Shown piece by piece: positions 53,491-63,232 of a stretch of 64,000 bases of DNA. Both the position numbers and the translations under genes were made by a program. Within the stretch, counting starts at the first letter, position 1. Each line of letters opens with the position of its first letter. Below the pieces are notes generated by a model. The model worked only from the letters and a program-made list of their open reading frames with translations. It had not been told where the DNA came from and did not search any database. The stretch spans positions 62,001-126,000 of the forward strand of contig NZ_JADOBG010000007.1 of the NCBI RefSeq assembly GCF_016786215.1. Direction: 5' to 3'. The DNA is from Legionella bononiensis. GTDB taxonomy: Bacteria; Pseudomonadota; Gammaproteobacteria; Legionellales; Legionellaceae.

Positions 53491-55788
53491 TTAATTCGTG
53501 CTGCATGTCCAAAATGAAGCGCTACCAGAATCAGAAAACAAAAAGCACTCCTCTTCATCTTCAGCAGGAACAACCTCCTTTTTCACCACGTATTGACTCA
53601 AATCACGATCGCCCTTGATAAAGGTATCGAAGAACTTGTAACTATGCTGAGGTTCAGTTTCTGGCGCTTTTTCAACAAGGGCCTGTGTCGGTCCTTTAAA
53701 AGCCATCACTGACAATTCATTAACTGTTTTTTCAAATTCTTCACGCAATTGATCCTTCATATTAAGATAGTTGGTAACAACTAATTGCTCAGCAATTTTA
53801 GCATTTAATAATTTGGGAACGAACAAACGTACTTGTAATGTATACTGGTTTGGTACTTGCCCACCAAAGGCCTTTAATTGTACTAAGGTTTCGAGAGCGC
53901 TTGGATTGTCACTGTCTACAATTCCATTTTGTTTTGATATATAGGCAATCTCATCAACTAAATGATGTGGAATTAAATATTGATAGAGTACCCCTTGCTT
54001 CCCAAAACGTTCATCTGTAATCAGTTTATTAAACTTGGCGAGCAACTCCTCTCGTAGTGCTTCCTGTCCCTTCAATAAGCCCATACTATCTAAAATAGTA
54101 TTGATTAAATGCTTAAAATCAAGTTGAGTGACCGATAAATTATTATAAAAATAATCTACACTGGATTCATCAGATGCATAATCGGCATTTTGCCACAAAC
54201 TCGGATTGCAGGATAATAAATGCCATAAATTATATTCATTATTATCCAACGCATTAGCTTGAGACATAATTTTTTTTATTTGGTCAATACTATCACAGGC
54301 AGTAGCAGTAGCTGAGGGTTTTGAGTTAATTCCACGTATCCAGACAATAGAATTCGAACCTCCCTTCAGTTGTATCAACTTACGACAGAACAGATCCAAC
54401 GCATAGCTGGCTTTGGTCGTTGAGTGATAGACACTAACATGGGTGTTTAGATATTCCCTCTCTATATCAATGCATTTATCCGTCGGAATCATATCAATAC
54501 TTTTACGATCCCATCCATCAGCGTACTTAATATTCTGGCCTTTTTTGTCATGCGCTTTAAGAAGAAAGGAACCTGATTTCTTATCAAATTCAGTATGATG
54601 CTCATCCTCAATCCATAATTGTGTTGGTGGCATAAAACTAGGATTACATTCTGGCTTCACGCATATCAGCTTAAAAAGCACTAATTTAGGGGAATTGGCT
54701 GATTCTACTGCCAGTCTTCTATTCCATGTAGTATTGAGTTCTTTGGATTTTGCTCCAGTAACCGTGGCTCCTGTCAGATGACAAAGAGTTACCGCATATG
54801 CTAGAAAGTGATCAGAGACGGCACTGACTTTAACACTAGGATCAAGCAACTTGCTTAATTCTTCTTCGATAGGTCTTTTTATCTCTTGATAATTATCGAA
54901 ACATCGAACCAAATCGCTTTCATGACTTAACTTCAATAGCTTAGTGAATAAATGGGCTTTCTCTCTGGTTTCTTCAATACTATGTTGGTTTAATTGGTTT
55001 TTAACTTGAATTTCTGCATGATAATCAAAACAGTTTGCCATAAGATCAACTAATACAGGATTAAATTCTAACTCTAAAGCTATTTGTTTGAATATGGCCG
55101 CGGAACGTGGTCCATAAGTTCCATCGCCATGCCATGGTAATTCATTTGTTCTACCCGACCGAAATAAAAATGCTGCTAACTGCAAACAGGCATTCTCTTC
55201 AGCAGAAAACGATTGAGCAATGAAACGATACTTCTTATTTCCATTTAACTGAATACAGGTGAGGAAATTAGTCGCTAATTCCATTTGCCTGATAGCATGA
55301 GTTGTTCCATGATTCTGATGAAAGGCTACACGATCAAAAAATTGTAAAAATTCATCAGGTTCGTCTACATAGGGAATTTCAATAAGATCTTGAGATAATT
55401 GCTCATAAAGGGAAAATCCTAAATCTCTGGGAGACTCCCAGTACCTGTGGAATCGTTCAAGGCTCCCATAGGAAAATAGTACGGGTAATTTTTTATCTAT
55501 AGGTGAGCACTGCAGATCCGTTGGCAGTACCACTGCTTTTTTACTGATGCCAACAGTTAATACATGATAAAAACTGTTTTCAAGGGACAAAGAATCAAAT
55601 TTTAATTCATACGTTTGATTGGATGTTAAATCAAGTTCGGGTACAGACACTTTATTATCTAACAACCATTGTTTTAGATCTGAAGTTAAATTGGGTACAT
55701 CTTTTTTCTTAATATATTTTACAAATTGATCATTAATGATTAATTTACAAAACACATCATTTACAGCACTCAGGGAGAATTTTATCAT
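53491..55788 (-). CDS. SidE-type phosphodiesterase (PDE) domain protein with long C-terminal extension, paralog 2
   Basis: A 765-aa paralog of the preceding gene. The PDE domain has FHQNHGTTHAIR (His160), LFRSGRTNE (Glu216) and LSHESDLVRCF (His289), so the catalytic set is intact. Residues of about 380-680 form an extra region with HVSVYHSTTKASYALDLFCRK and VWIRGINSK that I cannot assign. A YHST-like strand is loosely reminiscent of ADP-ribosyltransferase folds, but no ExE motif was found. The C-terminus (PAEDEEECFLFSDSGSASFW) has an acidic E-block-like stretch typical of Dot/Icm signals. Gene start relies on the only ATG near 55788; no strong ribosome binding site is seen. Confidence 0.8.
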   Translation of the reverse strand: MIKFSLSAVNDVFCKLIINDQFVKYIKKKDVPNLTSDLKQWLLDNKVSVPELDLTSNQTYELKFDSLSLENSFYHVLTVGISKKAVVLPTDLQCSPIDKKLPVLFSYGSLERFHRYWESPRDLGFSLYEQLSQDLIEIPYVDEPDEFLQFFDRVAFHQNHGTTHAIRQMELATNFLTCIQLNGNKKYRFIAQSFSAEENACLQLAAFLFRSGRTNELPWHGDGTYGPRSAAIFKQIALELEFNPVLVDLMANCFDYHAEIQVKNQLNQHSIEETREKAHLFTKLLKLSHESDLVRCFDNYQEIKRPIEEELSKLLDPSVKVSAVSDHFLAYAVTLCHLTGATVTGAKSKELNTTWNRRLAVESANSPKLVLFKLICVKPECNPSFMPPTQLWIEDEHHTEFDKKSGSFLLKAHDKKGQNIKYADGWDRKSIDMIPTDKCIDIEREYLNTHVSVYHSTTKASYALDLFCRKLIQLKGGSNSIVWIRGINSKPSATATACDSIDQIKKIMSQANALDNNEYNLWHLLSCNPSLWQNADYASDESSVDYFYNNLSVTQLDFKHLINTILDSMGLLKGQEALREELLAKFNKLITDERFGKQGVLYQYLIPHHLVDEIAYISKQNGIVDSDNPSALETLVQLKAFGGQVPNQYTLQVRLFVPKLLNAKIAEQLVVTNYLNMKDQLREEFEKTVNELSVMAFKGPTQALVEKAPETEPQHSYKFFDTFIKGDRDLSQYVVKKEVVPAEDEEECFLFSDSGSASFWTCSTN

Positions 55789-55834
55789 ATTAATATTTCA
55801 ACACCTTGAACAACAAACAAACGAATTGTGAGAT

Positions 55835-56092
55835 TATATCAAAATATTATTAAGTTTTTCTTAACAACTGTAATTAAGTAGGATTTGAAAGGTAAATCAG
55901 CTGCGAAAATAAAATCCGAGAGGTAAAGTCTTCACGTTATTACCGTCGCAATCATAACAAAAACATAAAGACTTACCATTTGCTGCTTTTGGTCGGACTT
56001 GCAAATAAGTTCCAACTGCGGCATTAATCTATTCAAGAGTTCCAGTACTGATTTGTAAGGTCAAATAATCCTAATCTGCTGATAAAACAACC
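55835..56092 (-). pseudogene. Decayed duplicate of the mutH 3' end
   Basis: The 258 bases align without gaps to 59646-59903, the 3' end of the intact mutH gene plus 26 bp beyond its stop (offset exactly 3811). Over the 232 coding bases I count 23 differences, about 90 percent identity. Two in-frame stops have arisen: TGG to TAG in the ADWDYL segment and CAC to TAG in the LEHINA segment. The fragment starts abruptly at 56092, next to the end of the ankyrin gene. It marks a duplication or insertion boundary. Confidence 0.9.
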
Positions 56093-56109
56093 CAAGATAA
56101 GGTTTGTGA

Positions 56110-59100
56110 TTAAACTACAGCCATAGGTCTATCCAAATTGTCACAATCAGTGTCATTAGAAGTAAAGCTCTCAAAAATCTTATAAAAAAGAAATGCTAGC
56201 TGACCAATAACTGGAGTTAAGAACAATAGAATGAGCCAAATTGGATAATGATTTTTCTCAGCAGGTGGTTCTTCGGGTTTAAAAAAGCGAGGAACAGAAT
56301 TATATCCAGAACTCTTGGATGAGGTATCGCCCAGTGAAGGAGGTTGTGATAGAGATGAAGCCCTCAAATTGCTTCTATTGTCCACAACTTTATCCATCTC
56401 TTGGGGCTCTTGATTTAATAGTGAGTCGGAAACATCAATCGGTGGATGGATTAAAGAGAGATTGTCCATACCCCCACCATTACTGTCATTCTCCGATACA
56501 ACAAAAACCACACGTGTATTGTCCTCTATTTCTTCTTGAGGTATCGATGTTGAATTTGGATTTGGTAAATTAGAATCAACGATAAGTTGTGAAAGATTGA
56601 TAACACACTCACTGTTCTCTTCAGGCACAGGATTAACAACATTCACCAATGCAGTATCCTCTCCTTTTTCTTCGTGCGACTTTTCTGCGCCCTCAACGTC
56701 AGGTAGGCTGTCAACGTTATGAGCGCTCATCCTAGTTTTTCTTAATTGAAAATCAACAAACTCTGAAGGTAAGTTCTCTGTAGCTAACGGATAGTTCTCA
56801 ATGACAAGCTCAATCAATTCCCATTGATGCTCATTAATAAGCATCAAAAAGGGTGTTTTTCCCTTAGTATTTAAGGCAAAAACATCGGCACCTTTTAAAA
56901 TTAAAAACTTAACTACATCCCAATTACTATTCATAATTGCGTAATGGAGAGGAGTAGATTGATCGGTGTCCACGCTGTTAATATCAAATCGTTCAAGAAA
57001 AAATTGTACCTGGTCAACCCCCCCTTGTTGCGTAGCATAATGCAATAACGTTATTTTCTTAGATGTACCAGGATGTCGGGAATTAATGTCTACACCATGT
57101 TCTAAACCAAAAGTGATTAATGGAACAGGACAACCTATTAAGGCAAACATCATAGAAGGGTGTTGTTTCAATTGGATGTTTTGTAAGGCTACTCCTTGTT
57201 TGATTAACGTTGAGAATACTATCTGTATTAGCTCATATTGTCCGTGCAGAAAAAGTTGATCTAACAGAGGACCTGCTTCGACAATTTCAACCTGATGCTC
57301 AATCAAATACTTTACTTTATCCCATTGTGTCAATTTTGCTGCACAGGTCATCATCGTCCCTAAATGTCCTTTAGTATAAGCAGCATCAACTTGAGGAATG
57401 AGAACTTTACAACGCTCCCAAATGTAATCTGTGTCAATGTACAGCATATTGCTTTTCCATTCCTCGGACAGTTGAACATTATGTTCTATAGAGCAATATA
57501 TCTGTGTGATTGCTTGATTACTAAGAGCAAAATCTACAGGATATTTGTCTCTAATGTCCCATTCTTTGCCATTTTTATAAGCTAACTCGCACCAGCTCAT
57601 TATTTGTTGCTCATCAAGGAGTACCTTGGTTTTAGCGGTTTGGGGTAAAAAATCTAATTTGGATTGAGGATTTGCTTTATGATATATCCATTCAAGCAAA
57701 GGGAAATTTGGCATAGCTAATACGTATTGCTCCACGGAATCTCGGTAATTACCATACCCTGGAAGCTGGCCAGGACGCATGGCTTTAAGCAGCCCATTGT
57801 TAAAAACTGTTTGGGTTTGCCCTCCTGTTCCTACTAATACCCTAGGCACTTGGTGTACTTTGCAGAGCTGTTTAGCGAAAGACATGAATAAGTCAGCCAA
57901 CAATTGGGAATTTTGCGGTTTATTTCTAAAATCAAGGGGACTCTCAATGGAGTCCAATACCATAGAGCCATCCTTAGCGCGGAAAGCCCAACATTGAGCC
58001 ACAATATTCTGATTCTTATCCGTTACCGTATAAAAACCTCCATTAGGATTAGTTATACCATCAACAGCACAGGATTCCCCTTGACCTCCCATAAATTGGC
58101 AACAGCTGGTCAATTTACCTAAAATGGCTGCCTGTGGATCTGAAGGTGAAAGTTTTTGTAAGCGATAATCTGCATAGCCAGGGTTAATATCAGCACCCAA
58201 TAAGGTCACATTAGGGATTGCTTTTTCATCATCCTGAGGTTTAAGACTTAAGTATTCATCAAACTTGGCTTCGGGAATACTGTATTTGAAAAATAATGCA
58301 GCGGCTTCTGGGTTTTCAGACGCTCGATCATAAACGATTTGATTAGCAATCAGCGCTATTACTGGCAAGGGGGTTTTCAACGATAAAAATTTTTTGTAAG
58401 CATCCTCCGATTTTCTGTTTATCATGTGTTTATTTTTCTTCAATTTCTCATCGATATATTGGTCTTCCGTTTGGGCTTTGGACCATAAATTCTGTATTTC
58501 TTCTTGAGCAATTCCCTTATATTGTTCAGTTACTGTATCCGTTATTTGCTTGATGTTTTCTTGTTTAAACTGTTTTATTTTTTTATGGGACTCAGCATTT
58601 AATTTTCCTCTATCGTTTTGAGCTAAAAACCTACGTGCTTCATTTTCTAAAATCTTATCGACTTCTTTTCTGATTTTTTTTGAATATCTTTTATTAAAAA
58701 ATAGGTCAAAATCCTGAATGTTGTGGAATTCTTCTTTTAATTCTCGCTCATAATTTTTTGATATTATCTCTGTTAAAACAGTTAGTATTCTACTTTTATT
58801 CTCTTTATTCGCTATATAGGCTTCTATTTTTGCAAAAAAAGGGGCTAAACGTAAAATGGTGTCTTGAGGACTGCTTGGTTGCGCATCAGCTATCAGTCTA
58901 CGCCAACGCTCCGGGCTCCAATTATCTCCTGTAGGTATGTTAAACAAACAAGCATCATGAACGGGTTGTCGAGTGTTTTTATGAAGCTTTTGAAAACGGT
59001 CCAAATAACCTTTGATAGAATCTAAATTTCCAAATAATACTGCTAATTTATGAGCATGGACCCTTGCATTTTCGTTCTGCTGTTCTGCTGAAAAACCAGG

Positions 59101-59184
59101 GTGCTCTATCTGTTCTTTTTGTAATAAAAATTGAAATAGTTCATTATCAGAGGTGGTTGTGTCTGAATTTAGCTCAATCCCCAT
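56110..59184 (-). CDS. Ankyrin-repeat protein with C-terminal transmembrane helix, putative Dot/Icm effector
   Basis: A 1024-aa protein. Residues of about 1-340 are helical and highly charged. Residues of about 355-470 carry a Cys-rich globular region (LTSCCQFMGGQGESCAVDG...GGFYTVTD...WAFRAKDGSMVLDSIES) that I cannot name. Ankyrin repeats lie at about 690-810 (KITLLHYATQQGG, QSTPLHYAIMNSN, KGKTPFLMLINEH). A low-complexity Ser/Glu/Pro region follows, then one TM helix near the C-terminus (YPIWLILLFLTPVIGQLAFLFYKIF). GGGGA lies 7 nt before the ATG. It sits exactly between two copies of the mutH 3' end, suggesting insertion as a unit. Effector function inferred. Confidence 0.8.
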   Translation of the reverse strand: MGIELNSDTTTSDNELFQFLLQKEQIEHPGFSAEQQNENARVHAHKLAVLFGNLDSIKGYLDRFQKLHKNTRQPVHDACLFNIPTGDNWSPERWRRLIADAQPSSPQDTILRLAPFFAKIEAYIANKENKSRILTVLTEIISKNYERELKEEFHNIQDFDLFFNKRYSKKIRKEVDKILENEARRFLAQNDRGKLNAESHKKIKQFKQENIKQITDTVTEQYKGIAQEEIQNLWSKAQTEDQYIDEKLKKNKHMINRKSEDAYKKFLSLKTPLPVIALIANQIVYDRASENPEAAALFFKYSIPEAKFDEYLSLKPQDDEKAIPNVTLLGADINPGYADYRLQKLSPSDPQAAILGKLTSCCQFMGGQGESCAVDGITNPNGGFYTVTDKNQNIVAQCWAFRAKDGSMVLDSIESPLDFRNKPQNSQLLADLFMSFAKQLCKVHQVPRVLVGTGGQTQTVFNNGLLKAMRPGQLPGYGNYRDSVEQYVLAMPNFPLLEWIYHKANPQSKLDFLPQTAKTKVLLDEQQIMSWCELAYKNGKEWDIRDKYPVDFALSNQAITQIYCSIEHNVQLSEEWKSNMLYIDTDYIWERCKVLIPQVDAAYTKGHLGTMMTCAAKLTQWDKVKYLIEHQVEIVEAGPLLDQLFLHGQYELIQIVFSTLIKQGVALQNIQLKQHPSMMFALIGCPVPLITFGLEHGVDINSRHPGTSKKITLLHYATQQGGVDQVQFFLERFDINSVDTDQSTPLHYAIMNSNWDVVKFLILKGADVFALNTKGKTPFLMLINEHQWELIELVIENYPLATENLPSEFVDFQLRKTRMSAHNVDSLPDVEGAEKSHEEKGEDTALVNVVNPVPEENSECVINLSQLIVDSNLPNPNSTSIPQEEIEDNTRVVFVVSENDSNGGGMDNLSLIHPPIDVSDSLLNQEPQEMDKVVDNRSNLRASSLSQPPSLGDTSSKSSGYNSVPRFFKPEEPPAEKNHYPIWLILLFLTPVIGQLAFLFYKIFESFTSNDTDCDNLDRPMAVV

Positions 59185-59292
59185 AACAAATCCCCAAAAA
59201 ACATACTGATTATAATTATAAGAAATTTAAATTAACGCTTTATTAAGCCTGGCGCTTCCTCTGATTACGAATAGCAAATTTGATATACATGA

Positions 59293-59316
59293 AAAAACAC
59301 CTCGAAGAGTGTTTTT
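59293..59316. terminator. Hairpin with T-tract
   Basis: AAAAACAC/GTGTTTTT stem around CTCGAAGA. The A- and T-runs allow termination in either direction. Confidence 0.6.
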
Positions 59317-59345
59317 CGCGATGGAGTGATTAGCATAAATTAAAC

Positions 59346-59420
59346 TTAACAGACTACATCCATAGGTGTCTTACCTTGCGTTTGTACTTGTTATTTCACT
59401 CAAATCATAACGCCATCCAT
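59346..59420 (-). pseudogene. Relic of an ankyrin-repeat gene 3' end
   Basis: Read on the minus strand, one frame ends QGKTPMDVVC followed by TAA at 59348-59346. Just upstream the coding signal continues in another frame as RYDLSEITSTNA. Together they read like the end of an ankyrin repeat (DLSEITSTNA.GKTPMDVV) broken by a frameshift, with stop codons in each frame. Too short for certainty. Confidence 0.35.
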
Positions 59421-59645
59421 TAGTACATAATCATCATATTCCATTATATTGTGTGTAATTTTTAAATAATGCGGAAGCTCAAATTATTACAGATAGATTA
59501 ATATTCACCCACCAAGATATAGATGTTTTTATGCGCGCTAATAAATTGCATAAACATGCTTACGGACAGGGAAGATAGTAATAAGGGAGAATTTTATTGT
59601 ATAAATAGTTCCTCATTAAGATTAAATATAAAACAATCCATGGGG

Positions 59646-59903
59646 TGTATCAAAAAATTATTAAGTACTTCTTAACAACTGTAATTAAGTAGGATTTGAG
59701 AGGTAAAGCTGCTACGTAAATAAAATCCGCGAGGTAAAGTCTTTACTTTATTGCCTTCAGCATCATAACAAAAACATAAAGACTTGCCATTTGCTGCTTT
59801 TGGTCGGACTTGCAAATAAGTTCCAACTTCTGCATTAATGTGTTCAAGATTTCCAGTACTGATTTGTAAGGTCAAATAATCCCAGTCTGCTGACAAAACA
59901 GCC
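59646..59903 (-). repeat. Intact copy of the duplicated mutH 3' segment
   Basis: Direct-repeat partner of 55835-56092 at a distance of 3811 bp. It covers the last 77 codons of mutH, the stop and 26 bp beyond. Gap-free alignment. Confidence 0.9.
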
Positions 59904-60355
59904 TCCTCCTGCTCACTAGGAGACCATAAAAATCCTTTTCCTATTCGTCGCTGTTCAAAAGGAATGTCTTTGTCCCCTTCAATCGGGATCCATAAAACTC
60001 GCTTGAGCTTGGCATAACATTGTGATGACTTCCAGTTTTGGTGATTAATCATAAGCAATGGGATGGACGTGACAAAAGTTGATTCTGCCGGCTTCCCTGA
60101 TTTAGATATGGGGAGTGTCTTAAGCTCAATACCCAGCTCTTGGAAATCAGGTTCTGATTTATTGTCTGCATCAGTTCCCAAAGCAAGTTCAAGAGCCATA
60201 CCAACCCACCCTTTTCTGTGAACTGGATTAAAGGGTATCGCTAATTTTAATACCATACTTAACTGAGCAAAACTTAATCCTTGAAGCCGGTTACTTCGAT
60301 CGAGTAACTCTACCTCAGTCTTGGGTGGATTGATTTTTGGGGTAGAAATCTGCAT
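59672..60355 (-). CDS. mutH: DNA mismatch repair endonuclease MutH
   Basis: A 227-aa Sau3AI-like endonuclease that nicks the unmethylated strand at hemimethylated GATC after activation by MutS-MutL. The catalytic cluster is EPDFQELGIELKTLPIS (Asp, then Glu-x-Lys as in E. coli Asp70, Glu77, Lys79). GWVGMALELALG and the basic C-terminal part (GKSLCFCYDAEG..VKTLPRGFYLR) match MutH. Start ATG 60355 (MQISTPKINPP) is normal for the family. The frame is open to 60505 but that adds 50 residues read antisense to nothing conserved. The start overlaps the upstream channel gene by 41 nt, so translation is probably coupled. Its 3' end is duplicated at 55835. Confidence 0.93.
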   Translation of the reverse strand: MQISTPKINPPKTEVELLDRSNRLQGLSFAQLSMVLKLAIPFNPVHRKGWVGMALELALGTDADNKSEPDFQELGIELKTLPISKSGKPAESTFVTSIPLLMINHQNWKSSQCYAKLKRVLWIPIEGDKDIPFEQRRIGKGFLWSPSEQEEAVLSADWDYLTLQISTGNLEHINAEVGTYLQVRPKAANGKSLCFCYDAEGNKVKTLPRGFYLRSSFTSQILLNYSC

Positions 60356-63230
60356 GTCCTTCTTTAAACTCCACAGTAATCGGTTCGATCGGTGGCTTGA
60401 TCCCTGCAGCTTTAAACTGAGCTGTAATGGCAAACAAAACCTTGGAACGTATTTCGACACGATTATGTGCCTGAACATTGATGAAATAGCGTGCCTCAAA
60501 CTCAATTAATGCCGTATCAATTTTCTTTAAAAATACCTGTGCTGGAGGATCACCAACTATTTCAGGAATTATGGCAAGAACATCAAGAATCAGTTGTTGA
60601 ATCATGACCGGATCATCGGCTCTACTCACTTTAATTGGAATTACTGTTCTGACAATACCATCCTGGTGAGTCCAGTTAGTAAAGGGTTTATTAAATGTTT
60701 CTGCATTAGGTATTAATACTTGTGTATTATCCCAGGATGACACGCGCATTGAACGGATACCAATGTGAGCAACCTGACCTTCGTATTCACCTATCGTAAT
60801 CAAATCGCCTTCTCTAACAGGACGCTCAATAAGTAGCATAATCCCACCCACTATGTTTGAGGCGAAATCACGTAATCCAAATCCCATACCTACAGCCAAA
60901 CCACCCAAAATCATGGACATACCACTGAAATCCAGTCCCAGAACATGCAAGGTAATAAAGCTGCCTAACAAGATTACTGCGTATTGAGTAAAAACAGATA
61001 AACTATTTCGAATCCCAACATCCTTAGCGTTTTTAAAAAGCCAGCGATAGCAAAACTCACGTGTCCACTTGGCAGCCCAGACAAAAATAGCCAGTAATAT
61101 AAAAAACTCAATAACACTAAATACAGTGATATGTATTCCAGTGAAATTGACGATACTGTACTGTGCCAATTTTTCAATGCTAATAATGACCAGTGAATCT
61201 GAATGCCAGCCAAATAACTGAAATAAAATAAATACACTCGTTAAAAATAATACTATTCGCAGTATTCCATCAAGCGGTTTGAGAAAGACCTCTATCCATA
61301 ACCAACCATTTTTTAGTGATGAAATCATCCATTCGGATAATAGTTCCAATGCATCAAATACTAATCCTCTGGCAAGAATGTACCCCACTAGCACAGTAAG
61401 AATGTAGGCCTGGTAACGACTCATAGTCCATGCTAAATTTACAAATCCCAATAAACCAATTATCGCCGTTGTAAATAATGTGATGGGAACCAAAATAACC
61501 AATAGTGAAATTGCATTTTTAACATATCTTTTTTTACCTTTTATCAAAGGTCTTAACAAATAGGGAATCACATCCTTGCTTTTCCAGGCTACCAGAGAGA
61601 CCGCAAGGATAAACAACATGAATAATCGATTAAAAATATCCTGAAGCAATAACGTCAATGGAAGTATGTGGCTGAATACCATCAATGCAGTAGTCCATCC
61701 ACCAAACAGTAATAACCATTTGAGCCGATAATACAGTTTTACATCCTTTCCAGAGGAATCAGATATTCGCTCTAATAAGACTAATCGTGCAATTAAAATG
61801 AGCATCCGAAATGTAAACCAGACGGTAATCAGATTAAATAACAGTTGATAATTTGAGAACGAAATATTGGTGATATAAAGTACAATCCACAACATAGTAA
61901 AGACACAGAGGTATGGAACATTTCTTTGTACCAGAGTTAACGCACCGTCATACAGATAACCTGTTAATCGAGATCGCTCTTTATCACTTCTCAGTGTTTT
62001 CAAAAATCGGTTTAATATATAAAAAATACCTATAATCAAACCCAAGGCTGTCCATAAAATGGCAAGCGGTAAAGAATCCAACCAGGTATAGCTATCATAA
62101 ACCTTCAATGTTAAGGTTTTTAGGTATTTATAAAACAAATTAGGCATATCAATCAGCTTATGCAGTATTATTGGCCAGCTATTAATATTGTATTCAGCAA
62201 GGGATTGGCGTGTTGAAATCTGTTTTTTAAGTTGATTTTGATAGTCATCGAGACTTTTAATCAATTGGATTTTTTGAGCTTCAGCATCCTTAATTTGCTC
62301 TTTAATATCAAGTTGCAATGAATTAAGTGATTTCTTCAGTTCCGGTTTTATTGACAGGTTCGTTTCTGTATTAAGCGTTTCTAATATCTGTTGTAACGAT
62401 TTTTCTATAGTTGCGTATTGATTAATGGATTCTCTATAAGTATCTGTCACATACTGTAGCGTTTTGGTATCCGAACTATTCAATAATAATATTCTGGCTT
62501 TAACTACTTTTTTTTGAACTGTTAATGCATCGAGATATTGATGAATTATGGCAATATGTTGGTTATTAATAAATAAACGTGCTTCATGATCGATCTGTTC
62601 ATCAGCATTGCGTTCCGGTTCCATACCTCGCTGTTTAAAGACATTATTTTGGTATAATAAACCAAGCTTCTGATTCAACTCTGTTTTCAAGGTCTTGAAG
62701 TGTACTAGTTTTTGTTCAAGTTCAAAATTAGATTTCCACAGCTTTAATTTCTTAATTTCATCAGACAGCACGACTTGAAACTGTTTTGCCAAATCGAGAT
62801 TCTCATTGATCAATTCTATCGTTTTTTTATTTACTGTCAGTAGAGTTTCCACTTTACCAACCCGTTCCTGAACAGTGACTTCTCCATTAGCGATGGGTAA
62901 CTGTTGTAAATGTTTTAACCGTTGATTTAGATAAATCTGTTGTTTGTTCTGATTTTCAAGAAATCCTTCAAGGCTTTGGATTTTCGCATTGGTCATGGAC
63001 AGCAAAGCAGATGTCTGCTGCATTTTAGTGTTGTACTGCTGCTCATCCTGAGGTGCCGTTTGTTGTTTCGCATCATTTATGGATATGGTTAAATGCGTTT
63101 TTTCCTGAGCTAAATACTCCACTAGAGTAGCATTTATTTGTTTATCGGGTAAGGTAACGGGTTTTGACGACGGCGCAGAGCTTATTTGCCCACTCAGACC
63201 TAGGCACAGCATGAAAAAAATTAAAGGCAT
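60315..63230 (-). CDS. Large mechanosensitive channel, MscK/MscM (KefA) type
   Basis: A 971-aa inner-membrane protein. Signal peptide (MPLIFFMLCLGLSGQISSA), a long periplasmic coiled-coil region (to about residue 360) as in KefA/YjeP, then about 11 TM helices and the C-terminal MscS domain. The pore helix is GMSMILGGLAVGMGFGLRDFASNIVGG, followed by the beta-domain RPVREGDLITIGEYEGQVAHIGIRS. It opens on membrane tension and protects against hypo-osmotic shock. I prefer start 63230 over 63314, because the longer form lacks a ribosome binding site and would overlap aspS. Its 3' end overlaps mutH. Confidence 0.9.
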   Translation of the reverse strand: MPLIFFMLCLGLSGQISSAPSSKPVTLPDKQINATLVEYLAQEKTHLTISINDAKQQTAPQDEQQYNTKMQQTSALLSMTNAKIQSLEGFLENQNKQQIYLNQRLKHLQQLPIANGEVTVQERVGKVETLLTVNKKTIELINENLDLAKQFQVVLSDEIKKLKLWKSNFELEQKLVHFKTLKTELNQKLGLLYQNNVFKQRGMEPERNADEQIDHEARLFINNQHIAIIHQYLDALTVQKKVVKARILLLNSSDTKTLQYVTDTYRESINQYATIEKSLQQILETLNTETNLSIKPELKKSLNSLQLDIKEQIKDAEAQKIQLIKSLDDYQNQLKKQISTRQSLAEYNINSWPIILHKLIDMPNLFYKYLKTLTLKVYDSYTWLDSLPLAILWTALGLIIGIFYILNRFLKTLRSDKERSRLTGYLYDGALTLVQRNVPYLCVFTMLWIVLYITNISFSNYQLLFNLITVWFTFRMLILIARLVLLERISDSSGKDVKLYYRLKWLLLFGGWTTALMVFSHILPLTLLLQDIFNRLFMLFILAVSLVAWKSKDVIPYLLRPLIKGKKRYVKNAISLLVILVPITLFTTAIIGLLGFVNLAWTMSRYQAYILTVLVGYILARGLVFDALELLSEWMISSLKNGWLWIEVFLKPLDGILRIVLFLTSVFILFQLFGWHSDSLVIISIEKLAQYSIVNFTGIHITVFSVIEFFILLAIFVWAAKWTREFCYRWLFKNAKDVGIRNSLSVFTQYAVILLGSFITLHVLGLDFSGMSMILGGLAVGMGFGLRDFASNIVGGIMLLIERPVREGDLITIGEYEGQVAHIGIRSMRVSSWDNTQVLIPNAETFNKPFTNWTHQDGIVRTVIPIKVSRADDPVMIQQLILDVLAIIPEIVGDPPAQVFLKKIDTALIEFEARYFINVQAHNRVEIRSKVLFAITAQFKAAGIKPPIEPITVEFKEGHADFYPKNQSTQD

Positions 63231-63232
63231 AC

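Larger units (their letters stand above)
59185..59671. other. Intergenic region between ankyrin gene and mutH
   Basis: The 487 bp contain a hairpin (59293-59316), a short ankyrin-like relic (59346-59420) and the start of the mutH-end repeat (59646). A plus-strand open stretch of about 40 codons ending at 59578 (DVFMRANKLHKHAYGQGR) has no usable start and may be another gene remnant. No intact gene. Confidence 0.55.

Noticed and set aside
53376..53573. Minus-strand 65-codon frame with a signal-peptide-like N-terminus
   Set aside because: It lies mostly inside and just past the 3' end of the SidE-PDE gene in another frame, has no ribosome binding site and no recognisable family.
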